Part shown: piece after piece, positions 23,885 to 36,268 of the stretch
Layout of the letters: each line of letters opens with the position of its first letter
Position numbering within the stretch: position 1 is the first letter of the stretch
Assembly: GCA_963931865.1 (NCBI GenBank)
Contig: OZ007515.1
Location: 2,035,318-2,099,317 of the forward strand
DNA: 64,000 nucleotides
Direction: 5' to 3'
Origin: Axinella damicornis
Lineage: Eukaryota > Porifera > Demospongiae > Axinellida > Axinellidae
The notes under the pieces: model-generated
The model's database searches: none
What the model was told of the DNA's origin: nothing
What the model saw: only the letters and a program-made list of their open reading frames with translations
Made by a program: the position numbers and the translations under genes

Positions 23885-26800
23885 TTACTGCTCAACGTTC
23901 TCAACGCTCATCTGGGTGTGGACACTCTCCTCCTGAGATATCATCTGGAAACGGTTCAGTTTGTAGTACAGCCCCTTGCTAGCCAGCAACTCAGAGTGAG
24001 TCCCCAGCTCCGCCACCTTCCCTCCCTTGATCACTGCAATGCAGTCAGCATTGTAGATGGTGGACAGCCTGTGCGCTATTACAATGCTGGTCCGTCCCTC
24101 CCTGGCTTTGTCGAGTGCATCCTGCACAATCTTCTCACTCTCCGTGTCCAAGGCAGAGGTAGCCTCATCCAGGAGGAGGATTTTGGGGTCCCTCACCAGA
24201 GCACGGGCTATGGCAATGCGCTGTTTCTGACCACCACTCAGCTGAGTACCCTTTGCTCCAACATTGGTGTTGTAACCCTAGGGAATAAAATAGTCCATGT
24301 AACTTAATGCTTGGGTATACTCATCATAGTAGGGGCATGAATATTCTAACTATACCACCAAACTGCTGTTGTGTAATGAGATTATTCTTTCACTGTGGTG
24401 TGGTGATTTGGTCTTCCTGTTAGCCACCACCATTGCTCCCTTAGACCACTGAAGGCAGTATGTGATGTCACGTAGGTGTGTTAATTTAAGCAAGCTAGCT
24501 GAAAGTACGAGCTGGTGGATGCATGTCACAAGTATCCATGAGTAAGGCAAGTTATGAGGCAAGGGCGTGAGCTTGCCCAACCAGTTACCCTACTAAGTTA
24601 GAGCAATATTGCCACTCCTTATACCTGTGGCAGAGAATCAACAAAGTTGTGAATGTTAGCTGCCTTGGCTGCTTCAATAACTTCCTCATCGGAAACCTCC
24701 CTGAAGTTGGCTCCATATCGGATGTTGTCTGCAATACTGGCATCGAAGAGCACTGGTTCCTGGGAGACGATTCCAATCTGTGAACGCAGCCAACGGATGT
24801 TGAGGTCCCTCAAGTCAGTTCCATCCAGAGACAGGCCCCCACCCAAGGGATCATACAACCTCTCAATCAACGACACCACAGTGCTTTTGCCACAGCCACT
24901 GGGGCCCACCAGAGCTAAGGTTTTCCCAGCCGTCACTGACAGACTCAATCCTTGCAGTACCGTCACTTCTGGGCGGGCAGGATAGTTGAAACGTACATCT
25001 GCAGCTGCCACTTCTCCAGCAACTTTCTCCTGTCGAATTCGAAGGTGACAACAGAAAACTGTCACTTTACCGTATCAAAATTTTCCCCCTCCAGAATGAG
25101 ACTAACTAGATCTAGTTATACTAGCAACTGTGTATCATGCACAGAGAAACCTACCAGCTTTGTGCCTTCCTTAGAATAGCCGTCAATGATGGGCTCTCGA
25201 TCAAGGAGCAAAAATATTCTGTTTGCAGAAAGCCTGGCCTTGGCGTAGTTTGGTGCAAAGGCTCCAGCCTGGCCGGCTCCAACAGCACCGAATATCAGAG
25301 CAAAGAAGACTCGAAATACGTTTGCAAACGATGCATACGCAACATGTGACGGGTCCAGAAGAACTTGGAAAGCTCCGAAACGGAATACGACTGGATACAT
25401 AACATAGAGTGTGCTTTGGGAGATTGCATAAGTCAGTCCGTATATCGGGGTGTTGAGAAGAGCCCGCCTGATGTATGTGTATGGCAGAGGAGAGAGAGAA
25501 TTGCATGTTGTCCTGAGTACCTATGTACAGATTGGGTTAGGTAATTGGAATTTTTCAGGACCCCAGAATCATGGGTGTATGTCTTAGCAGTAACAGCTTA
25601 CGCACTTGTAAGGGCTGTTCACACTCTCTTCGAACTGGTGAAAGAAGTTCTCCTCAACTCCCAGAGCAGCAACAGTGCGGATGTTTTCAATGGAGTCCAC
25701 AGCAATCTGCAAGGAGCGCAAGAATGAAAAGGAAATCCGCCATGATACCAAAGAGATATAACGCCCAGTGTCATGTCCAGACCTCTACTCACACCTGTGA
25801 TGTAGAGATCTGGGCACAAGACCACATGAACGACTGAATTCTGCTGCTGGAGCTGCTGGTCAGCTCCTAGTCTCGGTACCAGACCCAACTCGCCACGCGG
25901 AAGTGGGTCTGTGGCGAGTTGGGTCTGGTACCGAGACTAGTCAGCTCCGAGATGGATTGCTGTACAAGTTCCACAATGCAAAGCAGCAGTTACACAATCA
26001 TATGCAATTGTGCATACGTGCCTCACTATACCCTGCCAGCTCAACTCTAAAACCAGCTCTCCGCAATGATTAGACTTTAATTACCTTTCCAGATTTCTCC
26101 AGTGCCTGTTTGGTTTTGATGGTATGTCCAGAAAGAGCCTTCACTTCCAGAGAAGCAGCAATGACCACCAGTGGAATCACAGCGAGGATCAACAGAGTGA
26201 GTACCCAGGAGTACACGAATGCGATGACTAATGCCAGAATCATGCCGAACGATGTCTCAATCAGCGTCCCCAGTCGACTTCCGGTAGCCTTTAAAAAAAT
26301 AAAAAGTGTTGTTGATTATGTAAATGAATAGAAATGATTGTTGTTACAATTGAATACTAGATCTTAGTTTGCAATGGGAACATGGAGAGGCAAGTCCACA
26401 AAGCATATTGCAAACCAATAAATAAAAACATGCTCATGAAATCTTCTGCCTGAGGAAGTCCGCAAGTCAGTACAAAAATGCTGGTTGACAAGGCGCATAT
26501 ACCTATTAGCGTCAGTCTGGTATCTATCACTCAGAAATTTAAACCCTTAGCTAGTGGCAATTACAATAGCATCAATTTCATCAATAATGTAGCAAGCATT
26601 CACTTAGTCTAAAGCAACTTTTGTTACTCCAGATGCCTCAGGATCAATCATGACTATTATGCATCATAATGCACGCTTTAGTGTGCATTATGTATAGATA
26701 CCACACTTTGCGAAGACCAACGGTTGTTTCGGATAAGAGAGTAACAACAAAATACCATATTTGGTTAACCGTTTCCAGATAGGCTCACCCCCTGTACTTG

Positions 26801-29800
26801 CCCAGCATCAATGGCCAGCCTAGTGGTGAGTGCTCCCGTTGAATTCCTCTCCTCATCATGCCAGCCCATCTCCTGTCTCAGCATAGCTTTGAAGGACCTC
26901 AAGCGCAGCCTTGCTGTTAGCGCCTCTCCAGCAATATCAAAACATGAAATCTGCCAACACAATAGAGTAAAGGGTCGTTGTTTCGTTGTAATTGTACAAT
27001 TACATTGGTAACATAACCATACAATACAGAACGTTTCAATCCAGGATTATCTTTGACAATTAAGTGGTTCTAGCTTCTGTTGCTCTGTGACAGGTTCAGC
27101 TCAAGCATGCGCCTACTCTTATAAGATAAAGCTCTGCACATTTTTCATCACAGACAAGCTAGTAATGGTATGGTCACAGCTGCAGAAGATCCTCAGATCA
27201 AAACATTCTGCTATGTTACAATGCTCTACTAACCTTTCCAATTCTAATCTATCAATGCATACACATTAGAAGTATGCAGTAATCAGAACCCTACAATACC
27301 TTGGCAAAGACTCCGATTCCGGAAACGACTCCCAATACAATAAAAAGGCAGGCCCAAAGTGGTATCTCGCCTAGAATCTGATCTGCTGGCCTTTCAAAAA
27401 CGATCAAGACTTCTCCGAAGAAGATGGAAAAAATAGGCCAGATGCTTCCACCAACTGCAGCGCCAATCAACCCCAAGATGATGATCCACCACTCCTTGGC
27501 ATTGAGCCGGAGCACTCGGTGCAGAGGTACCACAGGTATATCCTTGTCCCACTCCTCTTGTTTCTTCTTTGAGCTCTGCCTCTTGAAGTCTGGTTTGCTG
27601 TCCGAAAGCACAGAAGGCTGCCGCTGTAGGCTAGCTTGCCGCTGAAGGCTAGCTTGCCTCTGAAGGCTAGCTTGCCTCTGAAGGTCAGCTTGCCTCTCGG
27701 GTGTGGTAGCCCTCTTTCGTGGAGATCCTGGGTGAGGTCTGTGGTGAGTGCTTCCCTGTACCGAGAACAGCCTGCCTACTTCTCCAGCTGCAAATCCCTC
27801 CTCTGCACCGTATGACTATAAGAGAGTAGAGACAAAATACAAGTTGCGATAGTAAAGTTGGTGTAAATATGAAATGAGGATTTATAACACTGCAATATAG
27901 AGAGTCTCTACGTGATCGATTTGTAGTATTCCCTGTACATAGGTATAGCTGGTGATGACAAGCTAAGTCCAAGCTTGACTGATGACACGGTGACATGCCA
28001 CCAAGCGTGTGTGGTGCAATAGATAACCTCTAACAGACCAATCAGATTACAGCATTCAAAATCAAGTATGGGGTACAAGAAAGTGTATTACCTGGGCCAT
28101 AACAAGGTCATAGTAAAGACCTTTCCGCTTCATTAGCTCGGCATGTGTGCCCTGTTCCGCCACGTGACCATCCTCAATGGAGGCAATGACGTCTGCCGTC
28201 TGGATAGTGGACAGCCGGTGGGCGATGACGATTGTGGTTCTGCCCTCCCTAGCGTGGTCCAGGGCAGACTGTACAACAGCTTCACTCTCTGTGTCCAGTG
28301 CAGAGGTGGCCTCATCCAGGAGGAGGATTTTGGGATCCCTCACCAGAGCACGGGCTATGGCAACACGCTGCTTCTGGCCGCCACTCAGTTGAGTTCCTCT
28401 CTCCCCTACCAGGGTGTTGTAGCCGTCAGGAAGTGCTGATATGAAGTCATGAACATTAGCATTCTTTGCAGCATCCTCAATCTCCCTCATTGTGACACCC
28501 TCTTTCCCATAGCGAATGTTTTCAGCTATCGTGGTATCAAAGAGGACTGGTTCCTGACTGACGACACCGATGTGGCTACGCAACCACTTGAGGTTAAGGG
28601 AACGAACTTCTTGACCACCGACTAAAATCTACACAGAATAGAAGATGATAAACAAAGTACATATCAAATTCAAATGCAGCTTAATTAAGTCTTAGTTCCT
28701 ATGCCTTTCCCTTTCACTGACGATGCAAATACTTTGCAGACGAGTGTATTTACGGTAAGATGTGCGCCGACAATGTATGTTACATACATACAAAGATACA
28801 TTCCATCCAGCAACACTACTAGGAGGGGCTCGCTCATGCTCGCCAAATATTGGCTGTGAGAGGATTACCTCTGTACAGGAATGAATGCCATACCTCTCCT
28901 CCGTCCTTGTCATAGAACCTCTGCAGCAGCTGAATCACAGTACTCTTGCCACACCCACTCGGGCCCACCAGAGCAATGGTCTGTCCAACCTTGATACTCA
29001 GGGAGAAGTTCTCCAGTACCTACAATGACGGACACTTCCAAGTGTCACTGTAGCCAGGCTGTTTCTTGTAGGAACAGCATAATTAGACAATTTTCTGCTC
29101 TGTGTTAGCTTTAGCCTCGTTCCCAGGCCGTTGGTGTGGCCTGGGAACGAGGCTAGCTCAGTATCAGAGCAGTTGAGGAATTCTCACCTGGACATCAGGT
29201 CTGGTTGGGTAGCAGAAGCAGACGTCCTTGAACTGGATAGTGCTGTCAAACGTTTCCGGAACTAGGCCCTCATCGGAGCTGGAATCAATGGGTGGCTCCT
29301 ACATTGTGCGTATGCAACACAGTGTTTTCCTTGACTATCTTTGACATCTATCCCGCTAGTCAAAGCAGAGGATAGCGGTCATCAGTTTCCTGCACAGAAT
29401 TAGTGGCAGCAAAGACAGGAGGGAAGATCGACAGAGGGAACATTGGCTGGAGGTCCATCAATGATTGGCAGCAGGATACTGATGACCGCTATTCTGATCG
29501 GATGGTTAGCTGAGCAGCGCACACTAATACACAAAACCATAGGGGGAATTATGCAGCTGTTCCATAGGTAATGTAACACGACTCCCAAGTAGCCTTCTGT
29601 ATAGAAGAAATCCATGCACTAGTTTAAGTATACCCTACCCTGTCAATGGTATCATAGATAGCTCCTGAGGCACCAGCAGCTGTCAACAGGTTCGCCACGT
29701 TAGGTCCAGCTTGACCAATGGCAAACGCTCCAATCAGCACCGCAAAAAACACCTGAGTATGGTAGACAGAGAAAGGACCTGGTATCACATTAACCCTTTA

Positions 29801-32800
29801 ACCACCGAATTCTTCCCACCAAGACCACACATTTTCATGCATTTAGCGCACACCACTTTCGTAGGTACTCCTCTCCCACAGCATTCGCTGCTCAGCGGCC
29901 AAACTTGGTGGGGCCCACACACATGGAGAGACCCCTCTGGCAATACCGTTAATGATATTCATGACCCCCCACAAGCCCAGCAATCGGAGGTCAAAGGTGG
30001 ATGTCAGCCGGATTTTCGCCCAGCATTTCCTTAGAATCAAAAAATGCCGGGTCAATGAATCTCATTAAAATCAAAAACGCCCACGACATGCGAAGGGGGG
30101 GCTGCCGCCCCCCTTTCGATACCCCCCCCGCTTGTACGTTTAGTGGGGGAGGCGCGCCGAAATCTGACCAAATTTTTCAGTTCGGGCCTCAAAGTCGTCC
30201 CTGGGCCCTCTGAAGCTTTTTTGGTCACTATTTGGACTGACGAAAAGCCCTACAAGTGCATAGGGTCTAAATGACGCCTATAGACGTCAATGGGGCTTAA
30301 AGGGTTAATGAGATTCATAGTTGGTGAGAATGGGCCCTCAAAATGGCCTAGACTTGCACTGTGTGCCAGTTTGGGATGGTTTGCCGATTTTTAATGAGAT
30401 TCATTGATCCTCCATGCACATATTAACCCTTTAACCACTGAATTCTTCCCACCAAGACCACACATTTTCATGCATTCAGCGCACACCACTTTCGTAGGTA
30501 CTCCTCTCCCACAGCATTCGCTGCTGAAGCTTTTTTGGTCACTATTTGGACTGACGAGAAGCCCTACAAGTGCATAGGGTCTAAATGACGCCTATAGACG
30601 TCAATGGGGCTTAAAGGGTTAAGCAACATAAGCCGAGAAGATTTTTGTGCACACTACAAAAAGTCAAACAGTTCACACAGTAAAAGTTTAATACCAACTG
30701 TTTGGGCAAGCTCATGCCATAACTCCATGATGACATCATCGCAATTCTCCACACCTTGACCTTTGTGTCACACCACCTTGCCTCTTGATATTCTGTTTTC
30801 ACTGATAATACTACCCACCCATGAATATCAGTAGTGCAGTGTAATTAACCTCAATGGTAAAGTCACCATTGCAGCTATGTAGGTTGATTGCTAGAACGAG
30901 ACTCCATGGCATTGTATACAGTCTGCTGCTTATCTCCCCCCCCCCCCCCCCCCCCCCCCCCCCCTGCGCCACCTACGACCAACCTGGGACATTTCCTTCC
31001 CCCTACAAATTCCGCTAACATCCATAAGACAACTCAATGCTCAGTTCTTACTTCACTCTTCCTTGCGTTAAAACACGTTCATGAGGAAAAAATGATCAGA
31101 CGAAGAAGTTTTGGTTTACCACACTAGCTGCTAGAACCTCTCCACCTGGCAGGTCACATGCAGGTCACATGCACGCCTCAGCGAGCCGGGCGGAGAGGGT
31201 CTAGCAGCCAGACTGCATGATCTTTTGCTGGTGGAAGGAGCAGCCTGAGAATGAGGCTACACTCTGCATTGGTGTGCGATATGGTTCGTTCACTCACGGT
31301 AAGGATGTCTCCACCTTGCACGATCTCCACGGAGATGAGGTAAGCGCCAAACCTGCAGCAAATAACATCCTGCATGAGCAGTAGCACAGCAATAGACTCT
31401 CCGTGCAGCACGGGGTGGGGGCAGTGCATGAATATATTCCTTGTTCACAAATCCTGGGGAGTGCACACTGCACAGTGGAACCTGTCTGTAGTGGTTGCCC
31501 GTGGGACCAATATTTAGGCCGCTTGACAAAGTTAAAGCCACAGTTTCACGGCTGCTGACAGCTTGCTCGGGGTTTGCCTCTCAACGCTCACCACTAATTC
31601 TAGTAACCCTGCCAAAACAAGTACCCACCAAATGCATGTTTCGTATGTACTTATGAGGAGCGCATGAGCTGCCGAAGGCGGCGAAGGAGTGTCGAACTAG
31701 TATAGACATGTTGTAATCCCTCACGCCTTACGGTCATAACTTATATGGAAGACCTTTCCGGTAACGCACAAACGTCAACAATTTGTTTTTCACACTTTTA
31801 TGTAATGGCCTCTTGTGCCGTATGAGGTAAAATTTGGGGACGTGTGAAGGACTACTAATTCGGCTAGGGCGCACATGCTGAGTTTGACGCTCCTTCGCCG
31901 CCTTCGGCGGCTCATGCGCTCCTGACTTACCAGAAGGCAACAGCATCCACAAGGAAGATCAAAAAGAAGATGAGAAAGAGACTGAACCCAACGGCCAACC
32001 CCTTCTTCGCCCCCAGCGCTCTCGCCTCCTTCAGCCTGCCATTGTACCTAGGTATCAGCAGTAACAGATGATAACACCTGTGAATAAACCTGATCACTCT
32101 AGCTGTATATTCCTGAAGACACATGCCTCATGCCAAAATGGTTGCTGTAGCCTAACACCAGTATCTCTCACCGCTTGGCTTCCTTGTACTCTCCCCCGAA
32201 GGCGACCACAGTTCTGATGGATGAGAGTACCTCCTCTGCCACCGCTCCAGCCGATGCATACTCCTTCTGTTCCCGACTAGCAAAGGCCACCGTCAACTGC
32301 AAGGATAGTCATCGGTGAGAACATTGTCAGTGTACATGTCCCTGAATTAGAAACATGTGCAGAACTAGCAATTTAAGAGGTTTTACTTTCTGTAAAAATG
32401 CCAAAGTAGCCATCTGATTGGCTAATTCGTGGTCAAATAATTATGTATGGTCTACCAGTCTAGTGATGTATGAAAAGTCAATGTACTACATCTCTATTAG
32501 TTGGCTAGGCTAGACGAATGTCAGATTCCCTGGGAGCAGTGAGCATTAGCCTCGTTCCCAGGCGCTCTTGGTAATTGGGGAGAAGAGCGCCTGGTATCCA
32601 CTGTTCGCGCATGCGCGGCTCCCCAGGTTTTTGTGGGGAACTTGGAAACTACTGTTATACTAGTCCGTGTTGCACGACCGTACATTACTGAAACACGGGA
32701 GTCTTTTACATCTACAAGACGCAGCTCTGTTCAACCAAGCTGTGCCGTACGCCCTCAGTAAGGTCGGAAGCCAGGAATGGTGCTGAGGACGAACAACTTA

Positions 32801-35094
32801 CAGCGATACAGCACGTACATAAAAGGTTTGTATGGTTAGCTACATACGGTCAGGTCGAATTTATCTAGCTATGGGGTCTTACTGTTTGTATCGTGCTTCG
32901 CGTCTACTTCGGAAAGGCAGAAGTGGCGCATTGACGTCCACAGACTTCGAAACCATGGGCTCGCATGATGTTGGAGCCGTATATTTTACCGAATATTTGT
33001 CCGTGTTATTTCAGCTTGCATATCTCGATAGGAACTGCTCGCACATGCGTGAACAGTGGATACCAGGCGCTCTTCTCCCCAATTACCAAGAGCGCCTGGG
33101 AACGAGGCTAAGTGAGCATATGCTTCTCTAAGAACCGAGACATGCATCGCTATGCTTTGTGAACCACGTGGAACTGGTCACCATAGCTAGAAGAGCTAGT
33201 TCTGAAGTGATTAAGATTTGCTTGCTTTCAGTCCAGTACAATCTCTGTGCAAAGTCACGCACGATAAGCAACACTTGTACCTCATTAGCCTCGTTCCCAA
33301 GCCTCCATGCTCAGGCGTGGAGGCCTGGGAACGAGTCTATACCTAACGCCATAATGCTGACCTTAGAAAACACAGCTCCGGAGATGGCCAAGAATGGTGT
33401 GAACCCCACCAGTAGCAGGGTCAACCTCCATTCTCTCACAAACCCGATAACGAACCCTCCAATGAAAACGCTGATCCACTGGATGAACAGAGACAACTTG
33501 TCGCCAATGCCATCATGAATCTTTTCAATGTCGCTGCATCACACGGGGAAGATCAATATCAATAACCAATACGCATGCATAAATCTGATACACACATAGT
33601 GTATACTTTAATCAGTTCATTGAGTCCACTGTGTGTCTTCATTCTCATTCTTGTGTGGGGCCAAGAGCGCATACGTAGATCGCGCCCCCACAGGGCGATC
33701 TACTTACACAGGGTGATCTACTTATGCGCTCTTGGTGGGCTAACAAGTAGTGACTCTATTTAGTGATTGTTCGCACATGTACACGCACATGTACACTTAC
33801 TCGGACAATCTGCTGGAAAGCTCTCCACTGGGGTTTGCATCAAACCATCCAATGTTCTGCCTCAGAATGGCTCGGTAGAACAGCAGCCTAATCTTGCGCA
33901 CCTGGCGCTCGGCGGCAAGTTGGTACAGCATGATCTGGATGGTAGCCACGATAAAGACCCCAGCTGCGATGCCAAGGAAGATATACACTTGCGTGTTGAT
34001 AATCTGAATGAAGTTGTCATCAGTCAAGCACACTGTCCGGTTGTTGATGCAGCCATGGAGGAGGTCGGTGAAAGTTGTGCTTGGCGTAACCACAAGGGAA
34101 CAGAGAGGAATCGTTGTGAAGTTTGGGGGCAAGGTGAAGTTCTGGAAGTCGGTGGCCGAGCAGTTCACATTTCCACCTGTAAAACGATCGGCGAAGCCCT
34201 GCGTTGAGGCTTGGTTGATGAAAGCAGATGTCAGATCTCCAAAGATGAGCATCAAGGCGGGGAGGGCAGCACCATGGAGCATGGCTGCCAGTGTGCCAAT
34301 GAACATCAGGAGCCAGTCCAAGGCTGTTGCATAGCGAAACTAGCGGGCAGGAGGGAGGGTGGGAGGGAGGGAGGGTGGGAGGGAGGGTGGGGAGGGAGGG
34401 TGGGGAGGGAGGGAGGGAGGGAGGGAGGGAGGGAGGGAGGGAGGGAGGGAGGGAGGGAGGGAGGTGACAGAGTAACACCATGTGTGGATGTAATGAACTG
34501 GCTCACAAGAAATCTGTGGCAACTTACAAGCCTTATCATATCACGAATTCCAGGCTTTGGTTTCTTCTGCTCTGGAGTCTTCCTGTACCAAATGAGGCCA
34601 GTGTGGTTAGGTATAAGAGACTAAGAGTTCATACATAGGTTAATAATGTTAATCGGTACAAGGTCATGCATGGGATGAAGCTCTACACAGGAGCAGCTAT
34701 GTGGGAATGAGCACCAGTGTTATGTCACAACTACCAGTTGGAGTGATTCCTCAAGTACATTATCACACAAATATCTAAACTTGGTACATATTACATCACC
34801 CAAATATCTAATCACGGTATATATTACATCACCCAAATATCTAATCATGGTAAATATTACGTCACATCACCCAAAATTTACATTTGGACAGCAGGCTGTT
34901 ATAATCAACAAGGGTGCTCACGTTCCATTGTCCTGAAGAGGTTGAGGCTCTGAGCTACCAGTGCCAGGCGTCTCACTGGAACCAACATTATTCTGAACCT
35001 TCTCTGCCCAAACCTCAGGCGATGGGGTGATGCCGTGATCAGTGAAGTCCACCTGCACTTGTTGTACCTCTTTCTCTTTCTCTTCCTCTGCCAT
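23885..35094 (-). CDS. ABCB-family full transporter (P-glycoprotein-like), copy B, 18 coding exons
   Basis: Paralogue of the transporter at 78-8853. Exons: 35094-34922, 34582-34528, 34339-33801, 33533-33362, 32296-32172, 32047-31931, 31352-31298, 29752-29639, 29298-29188, 29019-28894, 28628-28092, 27815-27300, 26950-26789, 26288-26085, 25706-25606, 25467-25155, 25029-24625, 24277-23885; 4218 nt, 1405 aa. All introns are GT-AG with the same phases as copy A. Both NBDs carry Walker [26 protein letters not shown] and IAHRLST. The first extracellular loop has several N-glycosylation sequons (NCS, NFT, NRT). The linker contains three to four tandem RQASLQ units, a basophilic-kinase (RQAS) pattern. 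The start ATG again abuts a splice acceptor (CCCCAG). The C-terminus extends past copy A with a Glu/Gln-rich tail. Introns hold at least six MITE insertions. NBD2 exons are nearly identical in DNA to copy A. Confidence 0.93.
25868..25939. mobile_element. Hairpin MITE with perfect 9-bp target duplication
   Basis: 72-bp near-perfect palindrome, ends TAGTCTCGGTACCAGACCC and its complement, flanked by GTCAGCTCC on both sides (25859-25867, 25940-25948). In the intron between ABCB-B exons 14 and 15. Confidence 0.92.
29112..29155. mobile_element. Hairpin MITE, short copy
   Basis: 44 bp: TAGCCTCGTTCCCAGGCC mirrored by GGCCTGGGAACGAGGCTA. In the ABCB-B intron between exons 9 and 10. Target duplication not evident. 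Confidence 0.85.
29790..30308. mobile_element. piggyBac-like MITE, longer copy
   Basis: Starts TTAACCCTTTAACCACCG and ends GGGGCTTAAAGGGTTAA, i.e. TTAA target site with CCCTT.../...AAGGG ends, as in piggyBac-type elements (family knowledge). 519 bp, no transposase. In ABCB-B intron 7. Confidence 0.75.
30423..30622. mobile_element. piggyBac-like MITE, internally deleted copy
   Basis: Same TTAA-flanked ends as the element at 29790-30308. About 105 bp of the left part and 90 bp of the right part are almost identical; the middle (about 320 bp) is missing. It lies only 114 bp from the longer copy. Confidence 0.78.
30936..30964. repeat. 29-bp poly-C tract
   Basis: Uninterrupted C run in ABCB-B intron 7; poly-G in the transcript. 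Confidence 0.9.
31124..31215. mobile_element. Hairpin element, GCTGCTAGA family
   Basis: TAGCTGCTAGAACCTCTCC is mirrored by GGAGAGGGTCTAGCAGCCAG around an internal CAGGTCACATG duplication. A similar hairpin is at 35633-35719. Confidence 0.6.
31655..31924. mobile_element. MITE of the CAAGGGCGCAT family abutting an ABCB-B splice donor
   Basis: Ends AGGAGCGCATGAGC and GCTCATGCGCTCCT with subterminal GCCGAAGGCGGCGAAGGAG mirrored. The right flank ACTTACC (31925-31931) contains the complement of the GTAAGT donor of ABCB-B exon 6. The left flank ACTTATG is a 5/7 match, consistent with a 7-bp target duplication. Confidence 0.7.
32547..33110. mobile_element. Long fold-back element, TAGCCTCGTTCCCAG family, perfect 9-bp target duplication
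   Basis: Inverted ends of about 80 bp (TAGCCTCGTTCCCAGGCGC, TCTTGGTAATTGGGGAGAAG, CGCCTGGTATCCACTGTTC and mirror). Flanked by AGTGAGCAT at 32538-32546 and 33111-33119. In ABCB-B intron 4; no transposase ORF. Confidence 0.92.
33286..33339. mobile_element. Hairpin MITE next to ABCB-B exon 4
   Basis: TAGCCTCGTTCCCAAGCCTCC mirrored by GGAGGCCTGGGAACGAGTCTA; flanks TACCTCAT and TACCTAAC match at 6 of 8 positions. It ends 22 bp from the exon-4 donor (33361). Confidence 0.8.
33662..33734. mobile_element. Short hairpin, CAAGRGCGCAT family
   Basis: CAAGAGCGCATACGTAGATCGC mirrored by GATCTACTTATGCGCTCTTG. Flanks GTGGGGC and GTGGGCT suggest a decayed 7-bp duplication like that of the element at 13165. 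Confidence 0.65.
34345..34463. repeat. (GGGA)n microsatellite forming the polypyrimidine tract of an ABCB-B acceptor
   Basis: About 118 bp of GGGA/GGGTGGGA units immediately upstream, in transcript sense, of the exon-3 acceptor (AG at 34341-34340). The transcript reads (CCCU)n. Confidence 0.92.
34765..34872. repeat. Tandem repeat, 3 units of about 35 bp
   Basis: Units share CACCCAAATATCTAATCA and GGTATATATTACATCA; in ABCB-B intron 1. Confidence 0.75.
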
Positions 35095-35341
35095 CTGGGG
35101 TTTGAGTAAGACACATGATATTTGCACTTACATCACTTTCCGTGGCATTTCTGTATGCTAAACGTGTGCCACCATCTTTGGCGTAGCCGTACCATAATAC
35201 ATTGGCCTCATTATGCAGTATAAATCGAAACGTGCCTTGGTAGGCGTTTATATAGCTATTATACTAGAATATTGTTGGTGCATCATTGCGTTTTTGCCAA
35301 GATCGTCACAGAATCTGCTATCTCCAAAATGCAAAACAGCT

Positions 35342-35446
35342 GCCATGCTGGTGTACCCATCTGTATTCTCAAAACAACGTCAGCTGCAACGGTGCCATGC
35401 TGGTGTACCCATCTGTATTCTCAAAACAACGTCAGCTGCAACGGGT
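35342..35446. repeat. Two-copy tandem repeat, 52-bp period
   Basis: GCCATGCTGGTGTACCCATC through GTCAGCTGCAACGG occurs twice head to tail, nearly without change, upstream of ABCB-B. Confidence 0.88.
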
Positions 35447-35632
35447 CTATACCAGCAGTGCTTACATGTGCCACTGAGGGAAAACGTCCTGCGATCATTG
35501 ATTTTCTGCTAGAGGCAACTATAGTGACAAACTATCCAGTGAGAATGTGATTATTACAGCAATGGGTCAGCAGACCCTTGGACCGGTAGCGGGCTGGCCT
35601 GTGAGACTAGTCAAATTGAGCATACAAAGCTG

Positions 35633-35719
35633 CAGTCTAGCCACTAGCCCCGCTCCACCCGGCAGGTCGCCGTGCAGGTGAGTGACCGGCCTGGTAGAGA
35701 GCGGCTAGTGGCTAGACTG
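35633..35719. mobile_element. Hairpin element, AGTCTAGCCACTAGCC ends
   Basis: 16-bp perfect inverted ends AGTCTAGCCACTAGCC / GGCTAGTGGCTAGACT around a CCACCCGGCAGGTC core. Related to 31124-31215. Confidence 0.7.
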
Positions 35720-36268
35720 TGACGTAGCTGGTCCTTCCTCCAGTTTTGGTCACTTGCAGTACACATGAATGTAGGGAGGGGCCTGGTACGTTACGTCACA
35801 CGAATGACAAGTAGGGCTATGCCGATTGGGCAAGCATATAATTTATTAGAGCATAGTTTGCGGCTTTCAGCCAGCATAATTATGAGATTATATAACACTT
35901 GCATAATGTCAGCATGCACTACGACATGTGAATGCAAATGGAGTATAATTATAACACGTGCAAAATGCAAGTGTATTTAGGTATTCATAACCTGTATTCA
36001 CCAGTCCTAAATATTCATGAAGCAGGGAAAAAGAAACTGTAATCACTACTATACCCACAGAGTGGCTATCTTTAACAATGGGATGGGACTGAGAATCGCA
36101 TTTCCTGTTGTTTCTTAGCTTTATTGCGAGGTGAAGTGTGACAAGGTACGATCGCTAAAATTCCTTTTCACATACAAAAATACTAGCATAATGGGTAGGG
36201 TGATTGCTCTGTCTGTCAGTCTGTTTGTGGAGCTGTTTGAGTGACTCACAAGAAAGAGCCTGGGTACC

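Noticed and set aside
32832..33131. Plus-strand 99-codon ORF in ABCB-B intron 4
   Set aside because: It lies inside a fold-back element bounded by a 9-bp target duplication and lacks transposase or other motifs.
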